Of a DNA stretch of 64,000 nt, positions 12,622 to 26,056 are shown piece after piece. The notes below the pieces were generated by a model that saw only the letters and a list, made by a program, of their open reading frames with translations, had not been told where the DNA came from and did no database searches. A program made the position numbers and the translations under genes. Position 1 is the first letter of the stretch, and each line of letters begins with the position of its first letter. Origin of the DNA: Chimaeribacter arupi (GTDB taxonomy: Bacteria; Pseudomonadota; Gammaproteobacteria; Enterobacterales; Enterobacteriaceae); contig NZ_PJZI01000001.1 of the NCBI RefSeq assembly GCF_002858805.1, positions 1 through 64,000 of the forward strand. The letters run 5' to 3'.

Positions 12622-13605
12622 ATGCATGAAACCTTTCAGGCGATGCGCGGTGCCCGTAACCCGCACCTGCAAACGCTGCTGCCCCGGCTTTACCGGCGGC
12701 GCGCCCTGCTTACGCCCCACTGGCAACGGCTGGAATTGCCGGACGGTGATTTCGTCGATCTTGCCTGGAGCGAGCCACCGGAGCAGGCCGCGCACAAGCC
12801 GCGCGTCGTGCTGTTCCACGGGCTGGAAGGCAGCTTCTACAGTCCCTATGCGCATGGGCTGCTGCACGCCTGGCAACAGCGCGGCTGGCTGGGCGTGGTA
12901 ATGCACTTTCGCGGGTGCAGCGGTGAAGCCAACCGTTTGAAGCGTATCTACCACTCCGGCGAAACCGAAGATGCCCGCTTCTTCCTGCGCTGGCTGGAGG
13001 AGACACACGGCCGGGTGCCGACGGCAGCGGTCGGCGTCTCCCTGGGCGGCAATATGCTGGCCTGTTACCTGGGTGAAGAGTCGGAGCGCGCGCGGCTCTG
13101 CGCGGCGGTGGTGGTCTCGGCACCGCTGATGCTGGAACCCTGCTCACTCAAGCTGGAGCAGGGCTTTTCACGCGTCTACCAGCGTTACCTGCTCGACCAG
13201 CTTAAACGCAATGCCGCGCGGAAATTGCAGGCTTACCCCGACACGCTGCCCGTCAGCCTTGAGCAGCTAAAAGCGCTGAAGCGCCTGCGTGATTTTGATG
13301 ACGCCATTACCGCCCGCGCGCACGGCTTCCACAACGCGCTGGATTACTACCGCCGGTGCAGCGCCATGCCGCTGCTGCCGCGCATTACCACGCCCCTGCT
13401 GATTATTCACGCCAGGGACGATCCTTTTATGACCGACGCCGTGATCCCGGATGCCGCCCACCTGCCGGCGAATGTGGAGTACCAGCTGACCGAGCACGGC
13501 GGCCATGTGGGTTTTGTCAGCGGCAGTTTTAAGCGGCCGCAAATGTGGCTGGAACAGCGGATCCCCGCCTGGCTGGCCCCCTATTTACAGGAGCCTGAAA
13601 CATGA
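12622..13605 (+). CDS. yheT: YheT family alpha/beta hydrolase
   Basis: A 327-residue alpha/beta hydrolase of the AB-hydrolase 4 family. The nucleophile elbow is GVSLGGN with Ser140; the probable acid is in HARDDPFM and the base histidine in HGGHVGF near the C-terminus. The oxyanion segment VLFHGLEGS is also present. E. coli YheT is slightly longer (340). The natural substrate is unknown. Its TGA overlaps the yheU ATG by four bases. Confidence 0.94.
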   Translation: MHETFQAMRGARNPHLQTLLPRLYRRRALLTPHWQRLELPDGDFVDLAWSEPPEQAAHKPRVVLFHGLEGSFYSPYAHGLLHAWQQRGWLGVVMHFRGCSGEANRLKRIYHSGETEDARFFLRWLEETHGRVPTAAVGVSLGGNMLACYLGEESERARLCAAVVVSAPLMLEPCSLKLEQGFSRVYQRYLLDQLKRNAARKLQAYPDTLPVSLEQLKALKRLRDFDDAITARAHGFHNALDYYRRCSAMPLLPRITTPLLIIHARDDPFMTDAVIPDAAHLPANVEYQLTEHGGHVGFVSGSFKRPQMWLEQRIPAWLAPYLQEPET

Positions 13606-13838
13606 TTATTCCCTGGAAAGATCTCGACAGTGACACGCTGGATAACCTGATTGAAGCCTTTGTGCTGCGTGAAGGCACCGATTATGGCGAACATGAGCGC
13701 ACGCTGGCGCAGAAAGTTGAGGATGTGCGCCGTCAGCTGAAAAGCGGCGAGGTGGTGCTGGTCTGGTCTGAGTTGCATGAGTCGGTCAATATTATGCCGC
13801 GCGGCCAGTTCCGGGGCGATGCACACGAACAGGGCTGA
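13602..13838 (+). CDS. yheU: YheU family protein (UPF0270)
   Basis: A 78-residue protein starting [20 protein letters not shown], the hallmark of the UPF0270 family, with [12 protein letters not shown] near the C-terminus. Its ATG overlaps the yheT stop (ATGA), which indicates coupled translation. No function is established. Confidence 0.94.
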   Translation: MIIPWKDLDSDTLDNLIEAFVLREGTDYGEHERTLAQKVEDVRRQLKSGEVVLVWSELHESVNIMPRGQFRGDAHEQG

Positions 13839-13954
13839 CGTCATACGGTGGCCTGCCGGCACTGGCTGCATACGCATAATTATGATAACACTATAATTAA
13901 TTATGCTGATTGCACCCTCTGCAGGCACTACCCCTTAACGGAGTTTTGAACACT

Positions 13955-14824
13955 ATGTCAGCCAAACACCCGGTCATTGCCGTCACCGGCTCCAGCGGAG
14001 CCGGTACCACCACCACCAGCCTGGCATTTCGTAAAATTTTCCAGGAGCTGAACCTCCATGCCGCCGAACTGGAGGGCGACAGCTTCCACCGCTACACCCG
14101 GCCGGAAATGGACATGGCGATCCGCAAAGCACGCGACCTGGGGCGGCACATCAGTTACTTCGGCCCGGAAGCCAATGATTTCGGCCTGCTGGAACAATCG
14201 TTTATCCAATACGGGAAAGACGGCACCGGCCGCTCACGCAAATACCTGCACACCTACGACGAAGCGGTGCCTTACAACCAGGTGCCGGGTACGTTTACCC
14301 CGTGGCACCCGCTGCCGGAAGAGACGGACGTGCTGTTTTATGAGGGGCTGCACGGCGGCGTGGTCACGGAGTTGCATGACGTCGCCCAGCATGTTGACCT
14401 GCTGGTGGGCGTGGTACCGATCGTGAACCTGGAGTGGATCCAGAAACTGATCCGCGATACCAGCGAGCGCGGCCATTCGCGTGAAGCGGTCATGGATTCG
14501 GTGGTGCGATCGATGGAGGATTACATCAATTACATCACGCCGCAGTTCTCCCGCACCCACATCAACTTCCAGCGTGTGCCCACTGTTGACACGTCCAACC
14601 CCTTTGCCGCCAAAGCGATCCCCTCCCTGGACGAGAGTTTTGTGGTGATCCACTTCCGCGGGCTGGATTCCATCGACTTCCCTTACCTGCTGGCGATGCT
14701 TCAGGGATCATTTATTTCGCACATCAACACGCTGGTGGTGCCGGGCGGAAAAATGGGGCTGGCGATGGAGTTAATCATGGGGCCGCTGGTACAGCGGTTG
14801 CTGGAAGGGAAGAAAATCATCTGA
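13955..14824 (+). CDS. prkB: Phosphoribulokinase-like P-loop kinase PrkB
   Basis: A 289-residue protein starting MSAKHPVIAVTGSSGAGTTT, the same start and length as E. coli PrkB. The P-loop is at about residues 12-19 and the family motif EGDSFHRYTRPEM follows. It resembles Calvin-cycle phosphoribulokinase, but no Calvin genes are near and its true substrate is unknown. An upstream in-frame ATG at 13910 has no ribosome binding site and is ignored; the chosen ATG follows ACGGAG at a slightly long spacing. An AT-rich stretch at 13870-13905 probably carries its promoter. Confidence 0.95.
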   Translation: MSAKHPVIAVTGSSGAGTTTTSLAFRKIFQELNLHAAELEGDSFHRYTRPEMDMAIRKARDLGRHISYFGPEANDFGLLEQSFIQYGKDGTGRSRKYLHTYDEAVPYNQVPGTFTPWHPLPEETDVLFYEGLHGGVVTELHDVAQHVDLLVGVVPIVNLEWIQKLIRDTSERGHSREAVMDSVVRSMEDYINYITPQFSRTHINFQRVPTVDTSNPFAAKAIPSLDESFVVIHFRGLDSIDFPYLLAMLQGSFISHINTLVVPGGKMGLAMELIMGPLVQRLLEGKKII

Positions 14825-14825
14825 G

Positions 14826-14851
14826 GCCGGGCGGCGCAAGAGCCGCCCGGT
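14826..14851. terminator. Hairpin between convergent prkB and yhfA
   Basis: A 10-bp stem (arms 14826-14835 and 14842-14851, one G-U pair) sits in the 31 bp between the two stops. There is no U-run on either side, so it may slow or protect transcript ends rather than act as a classical terminator. Confidence 0.45.
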
Positions 14852-14855
14852 CAGA

Positions 14856-15263
14856 TTACCCGACAGCGATAATTTCAAAACTGTGGGTGACCGCGGCGGC
14901 CTTACCCAGCATCAGCGAGACGGAGCAGTATTTCTCCGCTGACAGATTCACCGCACGCTCCACGGCTTTCTCCGTCAGCCCTTTGCCGGTCACCACAAAA
15001 TGCAGGTTGATCTCCGTAAAGGTGCGCGGTGCCTCGTCACGGCGCGCCGACGTCAGGCGCACTTCGCAATCCCGCACATCATTGCGCCCTTTTTGCAGAA
15101 TAGAAACCACATCAATGGCGCTGCAGCCGCCCACCGACATCAGCACCATTTCCATCGGGCTTGGCGCTTTATCACCGGCATTGCCGTCCATCAGAACCTG
15201 GTGGCCTGAGGCGGATTCGCCCATAAACGTCAGCCCTTCAACCCACTTAACCCGTGCCTGCAT
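14856..15263 (-). CDS. yhfA: OsmC family protein YhfA
   Basis: A 135-residue OsmC/Ohr-fold protein beginning MQARVKWVEGLTFMGESASG. The OsmC family cysteines appear in VGGCSAIDV and in EKYCSVSLML, consistent with a thiol-dependent peroxidase fold; activity has not been assigned. It diverges from crp, as in E. coli. Confidence 0.94.
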   Translation of the reverse strand: MQARVKWVEGLTFMGESASGHQVLMDGNAGDKAPSPMEMVLMSVGGCSAIDVVSILQKGRNDVRDCEVRLTSARRDEAPRTFTEINLHFVVTGKGLTEKAVERAVNLSAEKYCSVSLMLGKAAAVTHSFEIIAVG

Positions 15264-15594
15264 ACGTCATTCTCCGGTTATTTTCTTAAAACAGCCTACC
15301 TTGCCGTACTAAAACAGGCAATCAGGCCGATCTTCATCATGCTGAAGCGAGACAACAGAAGACACCCGGTTCTGGCTGTGATAAAACAAACCCGAAACAA
15401 AATGTTCTGTATGGAGCAAGGTCAGGTTTTTAACGGAGCGGCGGGGCTGCCCGATGGTTCCTTTTTGGCCGTTACCTTGCAACATTATCAGACAGTTAAT
15501 ACTCTACAATAATGCATCTCTTTTTAAGAACGCCGTACAGGGAACTCTGAGCCCTGTGATTTTGGGCAGCGATTACAACAGAGGATAAAAGCAA
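15264..15594. promoter_or_regulatory. Divergent yhfA-crp control region
   Basis: 331 bp without a gene. In E. coli this region holds the crp promoters, autoregulatory CRP sites and a divergent transcript. Here I see only one half-site-like GCTGTGATAAAAC near 15376 and a TACAAT -10-like hexamer near 15505, without a convincing -35. The stretch before crp is AT-rich and ends with the AGAGGA ribosome binding site of crp. Confidence 0.4.
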
Positions 15595-16227
15595 ATGGTT
15601 CTCGGCAAACCGCAAACAGACCCTACTCTCGAATGGTTCCTGTCTCATTGTCATATTCATAAATACCCTTCCAAAAGTACGCTGATTCACCAGGGTGAAA
15701 AAGCCGAAACGCTCTACTACATCGTAAAAGGCTCGGTCGCCGTGCTGATTAAAGATGAAGAGGGCAAAGAGATGATCCTCTCTTACCTCAACCAGGGGGA
15801 TTTCATCGGTGAACTTGGCCTGTTCGAAGAGGGCCAGGAGCGCAGCGCGTGGGTACGCGCCAAAACAGCCTGTGAAGTGGCGGAGATTTCCTACAAAAAA
15901 TTCCGTCAGCTGATCCAGGTTAACCCGGATATTCTGATGCGCCTCTCCTCGCAGATGGCGCGCCGCCTGCAGGTCACGTCAGAGAAAGTCGGCAATTTAG
16001 CGTTCCTGGACGTGACCGGCCGGATCGCGCAAACCTTGCTGAACCTGGCCAAGCAGCCGGATGCCATGACGCACCCGGATGGTATGCAGATCAAAATCAC
16101 CCGTCAGGAAATTGGCCAGATTGTGGGATGCTCCCGCGAAACGGTTGGCCGTATCCTAAAAATGCTGGAAGATCAGAACCTGATCTCCGCCCACGGTAAG
16201 ACGATTGTCGTTTACGGCACCCGTTAA
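15595..16227 (+). CDS. crp: cAMP receptor protein (catabolite activator)
   Basis: CRP is the global cAMP-responsive activator of carbon metabolism genes. The 210-residue product is E. coli length. The N-terminal cyclic nucleotide domain includes [18 protein letters not shown], the phosphate-binding cassette with the Glu and Arg-Ser contacts. The C-terminal helix-turn-helix (about residues 169-190) includes the DNA-reading CSRETVGR. A TTTCLike family member other than CRP is excluded by this near-identity. Confidence 0.99.
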   Translation: MVLGKPQTDPTLEWFLSHCHIHKYPSKSTLIHQGEKAETLYYIVKGSVAVLIKDEEGKEMILSYLNQGDFIGELGLFEEGQERSAWVRAKTACEVAEISYKKFRQLIQVNPDILMRLSSQMARRLQVTSEKVGNLAFLDVTGRIAQTLLNLAKQPDAMTHPDGMQIKITRQEIGQIVGCSRETVGRILKMLEDQNLISAHGKTIVVYGTR

Positions 16228-16290
16228 CCTCTCGTAAAAACGGCGCATACGCGGCCCGCCCGCGCTGCGCCGTTGTCTTTGTGAGCACCC

Positions 16291-19654
<3,364 letters not shown>

Positions 19655-19690
19655 TTAGATCAGCCGGCACGAGCTTCGCCCGCGTCAACA

Positions 19691-19729
19691 TGTGAAATTA
19701 TAATCACGAAATATGCATAATAAATCACA
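19691..19729 (-). promoter_or_regulatory. Tandem ArgR boxes upstream of argD
   Basis: Two 18-bp boxes, cores TGAAATTATAATCA (19693-19706) and TGCATAATAAATCA (19714-19727), each match 12 of 14 core positions of the ARG box consensus TGAATWWWWATTCA. Their centres are 21 bp apart, that is 18-bp boxes separated by 3 bp, the canonical arrangement for an ArgR hexamer. They lie 55-95 bp upstream of the argD start. Confidence 0.85.
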
Positions 19730-19791
19730 CTCAGGCAACCTGAAAGCCCGCTGTACAGAAAAATAACCGCGCGTTTTACCCAGGCGGAACA

Positions 19792-20367
19792 TTACAGCTG
19801 AAGAAAATTATCCAGCAGCTGTAATCCTTGTTCACTCAGGATGCTTTCAGGATGGAACTGCACGCCTTCCAGCGGCAGGCTGCGATGGCGGATGCCCATA
19901 ATTTCATCCCGCGCACCATCACGGGTTGTCCAGGCGGTCACGCTGAAACAGTCCGGCAGGCTGTCCGGGTCAATCACCAGGGAATGGTAGCGCGTTACCG
20001 TCAGCGGCTGATTAAGTTGCCGGAATACACCTTGCCCGTCATGCGTAATCTGCGAGGTTTTCCCGTGCATCACCTGGCGCGCCCGCACGATCTTCGCCCC
20101 AAAACTCTGCGCCATCGCCTGATGCCCCAGGCAGACGCCCAGAATCGGTAATTTCCCGGCAAAATGGCGGATCGCCGTGAGCGAAATCCCGGCCTCATCC
20201 GGTGTGCACGGCCCCGGTGAGATCACCAGCCGTTCAGGCGCCATCTGCTCAATCATTGTCAGGGTCAGGTGATCGTTACGGACAACCTGTACCTCTGCCC
20301 CAAGCTGGCAGAAATATTGGTACAGGTTATAGGTGAAGGAGTCGTAGTTATCTATCAGCAACAGCAT
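19792..20367 (-). CDS. pabA: Aminodeoxychorismate synthase component II (glutamine amidotransferase)
   Basis: PabA supplies ammonia from glutamine to PabB for 4-amino-4-deoxychorismate, a folate precursor. The 191-residue class-I amidotransferase has the nucleophile Cys79 in GVCLGHQ and the His/Glu pair in QFHPES. A TrpG role is possible in some bacteria, but the fic-pabA-argD context is that of pabA. It lies 32 bp after fic, likely in one transcript. Confidence 0.96.
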   Translation of the reverse strand: MLLLIDNYDSFTYNLYQYFCQLGAEVQVVRNDHLTLTMIEQMAPERLVISPGPCTPDEAGISLTAIRHFAGKLPILGVCLGHQAMAQSFGAKIVRARQVMHGKTSQITHDGQGVFRQLNQPLTVTRYHSLVIDPDSLPDCFSVTAWTTRDGARDEIMGIRHRSLPLEGVQFHPESILSEQGLQLLDNFLQL

Positions 20368-20399
20368 AAGTCATTCCGGCAAACTATCTCCGGGCAATT

Positions 20400-21002
20400 C
20401 TACGCATTTTCGCCGGGTTCACTCACGACTTTATTGAAGATGGCCGTCAGCGCCGTGAGGTCGCCAAAGGCAGCCTTTTCATTGGCGTCCACCCAGGCGG
20501 CATGATCGGTCTGCGACCAGTCGATCACATACCCGGCGTGAATCACCAGTTGCTCAAAGAAGATGCGTTGCGCACGGCCATTCCCTTCACGGAACGGGTG
20601 CAGCACATTCAGCTCACAATAGTAGTAGGCCAGGCGCTCCACCAGCGTGTCACGCGGCAGATCCGCCAGGTAATCCTCATCTTCCAGCGCCTGCATCAGC
20701 GCATTGCCCTCTTTTTCGATATAGGCAAAGTGGCAGAAACGCGTGTCTTGTTTGTAGATATCCATCTCACGCAGCTCACCGGCCCAGGCGTAGAGATCCT
20801 GAAACAGGGCCTGATGGATGGCACACAAGTGCGGCAACCCACACTCACGCGGGCCAAGCTCAATAGTGGCGGCCCGCAGCGGTGTCAGCGCCAGCTCCGC
20901 TTCACGCAAGGTGGCCGCTTTACGGATGCCCAGCTTATTTTTCAGCACCTGTGAGTTGGCATACAGATAGGGATCGGCCCCGTCACCAAACTTATCGTTC
21001 AT
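20400..21002 (-). CDS. fic: Fic domain adenylyltransferase
   Basis: A 200-residue Fic protein with the complete catalytic motif HPFREGNGR (residues 135-143), so it should be able to transfer AMP to a target hydroxyl. Length matches E. coli Fic. The inhibitory helix is supplied by the partner YhfG (class I arrangement), whose gene overlaps the fic start by 11 bp. The cellular target in this family is not firmly known. Confidence 0.95.
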   Translation of the reverse strand: MNDKFGDGADPYLYANSQVLKNKLGIRKAATLREAELALTPLRAATIELGPRECGLPHLCAIHQALFQDLYAWAGELREMDIYKQDTRFCHFAYIEKEGNALMQALEDEDYLADLPRDTLVERLAYYYCELNVLHPFREGNGRAQRIFFEQLVIHAGYVIDWSQTDHAAWVDANEKAAFGDLTALTAIFNKVVSEPGENA

Positions 21003-21162
21003 ACTTTGCCCTCACCTGCTCAAGCTGTGCCAGCGCCTGCTCCGCAGAGAGCGCAACGGCTTCTACCTGATAGCCATCAAGCGCCATGCTCGCCTGGAAA
21101 TTGGCATTTCGGTGTTGCTGAAACAGTTTCTCTTTCTGTTTCTGCGTCATTTTCTTCGCCAC
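20992..21162 (-). CDS. yhfG: Fic antitoxin-like protein YhfG (FicA)
   Basis: A 56-residue protein whose C-terminus (SMALDGYQ...ALAQLEQVRAKYER) matches E. coli YhfG, the small inhibitor partner of Fic. I place the start at a GTG (21160-21162) because it follows a perfect AGGAGG ribosome binding site at ideal spacing and gives the family length. A longer reading from an ATG 16 codons upstream lacks one. The end overlaps fic, consistent with co-translation of inhibitor and enzyme. Confidence 0.9.
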   Translation of the reverse strand: MAKKMTQKQKEKLFQQHRNANFQASMALDGYQVEAVALSAEQALAQLEQVRAKYER

Positions 21163-21325
21163 AGCAGACCTCCTTTTGGGCGGGTGATGCCTCCGGTAAT
21201 AGCAGGACAATGCCTGCCGGTATGCGGCTAAGTATAGACAGTGGTATCGGGGGAAGCGGGCCGGAAGAAAGGATTATCGCGAGGCGGGCGTATCAGGCCG
21301 GCGTGATGGCCGGCCTGACAGCAGG

Positions 21326-21895
21326 TTACGGCAGAACTTTGGCGGACTGGATAACGATCGGTTTGGACGGCACATTCTGGTACGGGCCGACGTTCTCGCT
21401 TTTCACCTGCGAGATCTTATCTACCACGTCCATGCCTTTGACGACCTTACCAAAAACGGCGTAGCCGAAATCACGCTGGCCGTGATCCAGGAAGGCGTTG
21501 TCCGCAACGTTGATAAAGAACTGGCTGGTGGCGCTGTCTTTATCGGCAGTACGGGCCATCGCGAGGGTACCGCGCAGGTTACGCAGGCCGTTGTCCGCTT
21601 CGTTTTTGATCGGCGCGTTGGTGATTTTTTGCTGCATATCCGCGGTAAAGCCACCACCCTGCACCATAAAGCCAGGGATCACGCGATGGAAAATGGTGTT
21701 GTTATAGTAGCCACTCTGGACGTAATCGATAAAATTCTTTACGGAAACCGGGGCTTTCTGACTATCCAGCTCCAGCTCAATATTTCCCGCTGACGTGGTA
21801 AGCATGACATGTGTCTCTGCCGCGGCCAGGGCCGCCGGGGACAATGCCGTCAGGGAAAACAGCGTGGCCAGGGCCACCATAGTACGTTTGAACAT
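21326..21895 (-). CDS. ppiA: Periplasmic peptidyl-prolyl cis-trans isomerase A (cyclophilin)
   Basis: PpiA is a periplasmic cyclophilin-type prolyl isomerase. The 189-residue product starts [13 protein letters not shown] and has a signal peptide cut after ALA. Cyclophilin motifs [13 protein letters not shown] and [10 protein letters not shown] are intact. An in-frame extension of 11 codons upstream is not supported. It is the E. coli neighbour of fic/yhfG. Confidence 0.97.
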   Translation of the reverse strand: MFKRTMVALATLFSLTALSPAALAAAETHVMLTTSAGNIELELDSQKAPVSVKNFIDYVQSGYYNNTIFHRVIPGFMVQGGGFTADMQQKITNAPIKNEADNGLRNLRGTLAMARTADKDSATSQFFINVADNAFLDHGQRDFGYAVFGKVVKGMDVVDKISQVKSENVGPYQNVPSKPIVIQSAKVLP

Positions 21896-22298
21896 GAACG
21901 GGTTCCTTTCTCCGGATACAAACAACACAAACGCCTTGATTCTAAAGAGGCTCCCCTACCCGCGCCAGCGCTTTACCTATATTTACTTTAACAAACGTGC
22001 AGGCCGGGTTACCGGGTAGGATGGGAGGTCACATTCACACGGCATTTTCCTGCAAACGCCTGTGATTTTTAGCGTTATGTCTGCCCTTCAAGGCGTTACG
22101 GCTACAGTGTACCGGGATGAAACCCGTGAAACCCGACAGACTTTTGCGCTTTATTGCATTCATTACACTTGAACTACGATATACGTCACAAATTATTACA
22201 TGCCCTGTGTTACGATTCTGCGCTTCACGCCTGACCCTTCAGGCGGATTGCCAGTTCACACCCCCATACTTATGTTCAACTGACAACCAGGCACGTCT
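21896..22298. promoter_or_regulatory. Divergent ppiA-tsgA control region
   Basis: 403 bp without a gene. E. coli ppiA is under CRP control, and here 22172-22193 is a CRP-like site (TACGA, six bases, TCACA; 14 of 22 consensus positions by eye). A TTGCAT at 22154 could be part of a tsgA promoter but I see no strong -10. The assignment of sites is tentative. Confidence 0.35.
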
Positions 22299-23492
22299 AT
22301 GACTAACAGCAATCGAATCAGGCTCACATGGATTAGTTTCTTCTCTTACGCGCTTACCGGCGCGTTGGTGATCGTCACCGGGATGGTGATGGGCAATATC
22401 GCGCAGTACTTCAACCTGCCGATTTCCAGCATGAGTAACACCTTTACCTTCTTAAACGCCGGGATCCTGGTCTCTATTTTCCTTAACGCCTGGCTGATGG
22501 AAATCATCGCCCTGAAGCGCCAGCTGGTCTTTGGTTTCTTCCTGATGCTGATTGCCATTGTCGGCCTGATGAACAGCCACAGCCTGGCGGTATTCTCCGG
22601 CTGCATGTTCATTCTCGGTGTGGTCAGCGGCATCACGATGTCGATCGGCACCTTCCTGATTACCCATTTGTATGAAGGCCGTCAGCGCGGTTCACGCCTG
22701 CTGTTTACCGACTCCTTCTTCAGCATGGCCGGTACGCTGTTCCCGATCATCGCGGCCGCCCTGCTGGCACGCAGCATTGCCTGGTACTGGGTGTATGCCT
22801 GCATCGGCGTGCTCTATATCGCCATCTTCATCCTGACGCTGATGTCTGACTTCCCGAAACTGGGCAACGACGCACCGAAAGCGGCGCAGTCAGTGAAAAA
22901 AGAGAAATGGGGCATTGGTGTGCTGTTCCTGTCAGTGGCCGCACTGTGCTACATCCTTGGCCAGCTGGGCTTTATCCAGTGGGTGCCGACCTATGCCGCC
23001 AAACAGTTCAATATGGACATCACGCAGGCGGGCAGCCTGGTCAGTAACTTCTGGACGGCGTATATGGTCGGCATGTGGGTATTCAGCGCCGTGCTGCGTT
23101 TCTTCGACCTGCAACGCATTGTCACGATTCTGGCTGCGGCCTCGACCCTGCTGATGTACCTGTTTATCAGCACCTCTGATGCCGCGATGCTGCACTATTA
23201 CATTCTGGGCCTGGGCTTTGTTTCCAGCGCGATTTACACCACGCTGATTACCCTTGGCTCGCAGCAGACCAAAGTCTCGTCACCGAAGCTGGTGAACTTT
23301 ATCCTGACCTGCGGCACCGTCGGCACCATGCTGACCTTTGTGGTTACCGGCCCGATTGTGGCGAAAAGCGGTGAACACGCAGCGCTGGCCACCGCCAATG
23401 GCCTTTACCTGGTGGTGTTCGTGATGTGCCTGCTGTTGGGCTTCGTGACCAAACACCGGATGCACAGCCACGCAGCCGATGCGGCCCACTGA
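22299..23492 (+). CDS. tsgA: MFS transporter TsgA
   Basis: A 397-residue major facilitator protein with about 12 membrane helices and matches throughout to TsgA (start [20 protein letters not shown]). The mid-protein cytoplasmic loop is around residues 190-205 ([12 protein letters not shown]) and the histidine-rich tail ends HSHAADAAH. The substrate is not known; the family name refers to a tellurite/selenite-related phenotype in Salmonella. In E. coli nirB follows; here trpS does. Confidence 0.94.
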   Translation: MTNSNRIRLTWISFFSYALTGALVIVTGMVMGNIAQYFNLPISSMSNTFTFLNAGILVSIFLNAWLMEIIALKRQLVFGFFLMLIAIVGLMNSHSLAVFSGCMFILGVVSGITMSIGTFLITHLYEGRQRGSRLLFTDSFFSMAGTLFPIIAAALLARSIAWYWVYACIGVLYIAIFILTLMSDFPKLGNDAPKAAQSVKKEKWGIGVLFLSVAALCYILGQLGFIQWVPTYAAKQFNMDITQAGSLVSNFWTAYMVGMWVFSAVLRFFDLQRIVTILAAASTLLMYLFISTSDAAMLHYYILGLGFVSSAIYTTLITLGSQQTKVSSPKLVNFILTCGTVGTMLTFVVTGPIVAKSGEHAALATANGLYLVVFVMCLLLGFVTKHRMHSHAADAAH

Positions 23493-23512
23493 TTTCCTGT
23501 CAGATTGACCCC

Positions 23513-23538
23513 AGGGTGCCTTTGCGGCACCCTTTTTT
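23513..23538 (+). terminator. Intrinsic terminator of tsgA
   Basis: AGGGTGCC, a five-base loop and GGCACCCT followed by a T-run, about 20 bp after the tsgA stop. Confidence 0.92.
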
Positions 23539-23565
23539 ATGCCTGCGCCCCCGGGTTTCCGGCAC

Positions 23566-23593
23566 AAAAAAACCGCCCGCAGGCGGTTTTTTT
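23566..23593. terminator. Terminator of trpS (symmetrical)
   Basis: A perfectly palindromic A7-CCGCC / GGCGG-T7 hairpin with a 4-base loop, 12 bp after the trpS stop. Its symmetry lets it also back up the tsgA terminator. Confidence 0.92.
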
Positions 23594-23605
23594 ACAGCGT
23601 CAGGA

Positions 23606-24610
23606 TTATGGCTGCGCCACAAAGCCTACCGCATCATAAACCTTTTTCAGGGTCTCCTGCGCACGGGCGCGGGCTTTGGCTGCACCATCACGCATGATCT
23701 GCTGCAACAGCGCCTCATCATTGCGGAAATGGTGGTAGCGTGCCTGCAGGTCAGTCAGCATACCGGACACCGCATCCGCCACCGCACCTTTCAGGTGGCC
23801 ATACATCAGCCCCTCAAATTCCGGCTCCAGCTCGGCCACCGGTTTGCCGGTCACGCCTGACAGGATATCCAGCAGGTTGGACACACCCGCTTTGTTGGCA
23901 ACGTCATAGCGTACCACCGGCGGCTCATCAGAGTCCGTCATGGCGCGTTTGATCTTCTTCGCCACCGCTTTCGGGTCTTCCAGCAGGCCAATCACGTTGT
24001 TGCGGTTTTCGTCCGACTTGGACATTTTTTTGGTCGGTTCCTGCAATGACATCACGCGCGCGCCGGATTTCGGGATAAACGGCTCCGGCACCTTGAAGAC
24101 ATCGCCATACAGGGCATTGAAACGGGCCGCCACGTCACGGCTCAGCTCCAGGTGCTGTTTCTGGTCTTCGCCCACCGGCACCTGATTGGTCTGGTAAAGC
24201 AGGATATCCGCCGCCATCAGCACCGGGTAACTGAACAGACCGGCATTGATGTTTTCCGCGTAACGGGAGGATTTATCCTTGAACTGCGTCATGCGGCTCA
24301 GCTCACCGAAATAGGTGTAGCAGTTCAGCACCCAGCTCAGCTGCGTATGCTCCGGCACATGCGACTGAACAAAGATGGTGCTTTTTTGCGGGTCAATGCC
24401 GCAGGCCAGGTAGAGCGCCAGCGTATCCAGCGTGGCTTTACGCAGCTTTTCCGCATCCTGACGCACGGTGATGGCATGGAGATCAACGATGCAGTAAATG
24501 CACTCAAACTCATCCTGCATCGTGACCCACTGACGCAGCGCACCCATGTAGTTACCAATGGTCAATTCACCAGACGGCTGCGCACCGCTAAATACAATGG
24601 GCTTACTCAT
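23606..24610 (-). CDS. trpS: Tryptophan-tRNA ligase
   Basis: TrpRS charges tRNA-Trp. The 334-residue product starts [20 protein letters not shown], containing the class-I HIGH-type motif (TIGN), and has the KMSKS loop in [11 protein letters not shown]. Length equals E. coli. An upstream in-frame ATG would run back through gph and is not used. It follows gph by one base, at the end of the aroK-to-trpS gene series. Confidence 0.98.
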   Translation of the reverse strand: MSKPIVFSGAQPSGELTIGNYMGALRQWVTMQDEFECIYCIVDLHAITVRQDAEKLRKATLDTLALYLACGIDPQKSTIFVQSHVPEHTQLSWVLNCYTYFGELSRMTQFKDKSSRYAENINAGLFSYPVLMAADILLYQTNQVPVGEDQKQHLELSRDVAARFNALYGDVFKVPEPFIPKSGARVMSLQEPTKKMSKSDENRNNVIGLLEDPKAVAKKIKRAMTDSDEPPVVRYDVANKAGVSNLLDILSGVTGKPVAELEPEFEGLMYGHLKGAVADAVSGMLTDLQARYHHFRNDEALLQQIMRDGAAKARARAQETLKKVYDAVGFVAQP

Positions 24611-24611
24611 T

Positions 24612-25319
24612 TTATGCTTCCTGATTCTTAAAGGATGACAGCCCAAGAGTGGGCAACAAGTCGGCAAAACGATCTATGGCTTGATCGGGCTGACTGAGCG
24701 CGATCGCCTCACCGTAGTTATAACCGTAGGTCAGGGCGATTGACGGGCAACCGGCTGCCTGTGCGGCCTGAATATCGTTACGCGAATCGCCGACAAACGC
24801 CATTTCGCCGGCCCGCATCCCCAGTTTGCCCAGCATCAGATAGAGCGGTGCCGGGTGCGGCTTCTTCACCACCACATCATCACCGCCGATGATCAGTGAG
24901 AAATACTCAGCAATGCCCAGGGCACTCAGCAGCGGTGCAACAAACGGCGTCGGCTTATTGGTGATAATGCCCATCGGCAGAGCGTGGCGGGCCAGTTGCG
25001 CCAGGGTATCGCGCACTTCCGGGAAAAGCTGGCTGCCGTGTTCCACGGTCTGGGCATAGAAGTGATCAAAGCGTGCACGCATCGCGGCGCGGCCGGGCAG
25101 GGTTGCGCCCTCACTTTCCGCCTGCGCCCACGCCAGCGCGCGTTCTACCAGCACATCAGCACCGTTGCCGATCCAGGTGCTTACCCGCGCCTCACCGGCC
25201 TGCGGTAACCCTGCTTCCGCCAGCGCCAGGTCAATGGCCTGCGCCAGCCCCGGCGCGCTGTGCACCAGCGTGCCGTCGAGATCAAATGCCAGCGCGCGGA
25301 TCGCGCTGAAATCAGCCAC
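24612..25319 (-). CDS. gph: Phosphoglycolate phosphatase
   Basis: Gph removes phosphate from 2-phosphoglycolate, a product of repair of oxidised DNA ends. The 235-residue HAD protein has the catalytic DLDGT, the lysine of motif III (KKPHP) and motif IV GDSRND. I choose a GTG start (25317-25319) that overlaps the rpe stop by eight bases, has GAAGG six bases upstream and aligns with the E. coli N-terminus. The otherwise conserved aspartate after DGTLV is histidine here (DGTLVHSAP). Slightly shorter than E. coli (252). Confidence 0.93.
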   Translation of the reverse strand: MADFSAIRALAFDLDGTLVHSAPGLAQAIDLALAEAGLPQAGEARVSTWIGNGADVLVERALAWAQAESEGATLPGRAAMRARFDHFYAQTVEHGSQLFPEVRDTLAQLARHALPMGIITNKPTPFVAPLLSALGIAEYFSLIIGGDDVVVKKPHPAPLYLMLGKLGMRAGEMAFVGDSRNDIQAAQAAGCPSIALTYGYNYGEAIALSQPDQAIDRFADLLPTLGLSSFKNQEA

Positions 25320-25989
25320 GTGAAACCTTCGCCAGTTCGTCACGCATCTGGTCGATTACCGTGCGGTAGTCCGGCGCATTGAAAATGGCTGAACCGGCCA
25401 CGAACATATCGGCGCCTGCCGCGGCAATTTCACCGATGTTTTCCACTTTCACCCCGCCATCCACTTCCAGCCGGATGTCATAGCCGCTTTCGTCAATGCG
25501 CTGACGCACCTGGCGCAGTTTGTCCAGGGTGTGCGGAATAAAGGACTGGCCGCCAAAGCCGGGGTTTACCGACATCAGCAGAATCACGTCTAGCTTGTCC
25601 ATGACGTAATCGAGGTAACTCAGGGGAGTCGCCGGGTTAAAGACCAGGCCGGCTTTGCAGCCGTGGCTTTTGATCAGTTGCAGTGTGCGGTCAATATGCT
25701 CGGAGGCTTCCGGGTGGAAAGAGATGTAACTGGCCCCGGCTTCCGCGAAATCCGGCACCAGCCGGTCTACCGGTTTCACCATCAAGTGAACGTCAATCGG
25801 TGCGGTAATCCCATAATCACGCAGCGCTTTGCACACCGCAGGGCCAATGGTCAGGTTCGGGACATAGTGGTTGTCCATGACATCGAAGTGCACCACGTCC
25901 GCGCCTGCCGCCAGTACACGGGCGGTATCGTCACCCAGGCGGGCAAAGTCTGCCGACAGAATAGACGGCGCAATCAAAAACTGTTTCAT
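25312..25989 (-). CDS. rpe: Ribulose-phosphate 3-epimerase
   Basis: Rpe interconverts ribulose 5-phosphate and xylulose 5-phosphate in the pentose phosphate pathway. The 225-residue TIM barrel starts [19 protein letters not shown] and has the metal and catalytic motifs [30 protein letters not shown] and LEVDGG. In-frame codons upstream (to 26172) are within the dam region and not part of the gene. It lies between dam and gph. Confidence 0.98.
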   Translation of the reverse strand: MKQFLIAPSILSADFARLGDDTARVLAAGADVVHFDVMDNHYVPNLTIGPAVCKALRDYGITAPIDVHLMVKPVDRLVPDFAEAGASYISFHPEASEHIDRTLQLIKSHGCKAGLVFNPATPLSYLDYVMDKLDVILLMSVNPGFGGQSFIPHTLDKLRQVRQRIDESGYDIRLEVDGGVKVENIGEIAAAGADMFVAGSAIFNAPDYRTVIDQMRDELAKVSRG

Positions 25990-26056
25990 CCGCATCTCCA
26001 AACGGTAAGGGTTAGTCAGCCTCAGGATCACGGACCGCGACCGGCCAGCGCCATCC

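Noticed and set aside
13955-14824. Calvin-cycle phosphoribulokinase
   Set aside because: The protein is the PrkB subgroup found in enterobacteria without a Calvin cycle, and no RuBisCO or related genes are near.
15370-15395. CRP autoregulatory site upstream of crp
   Set aside because: Only the left half TGTGA is good; the right half does not match, so it is left as a comment on the region.
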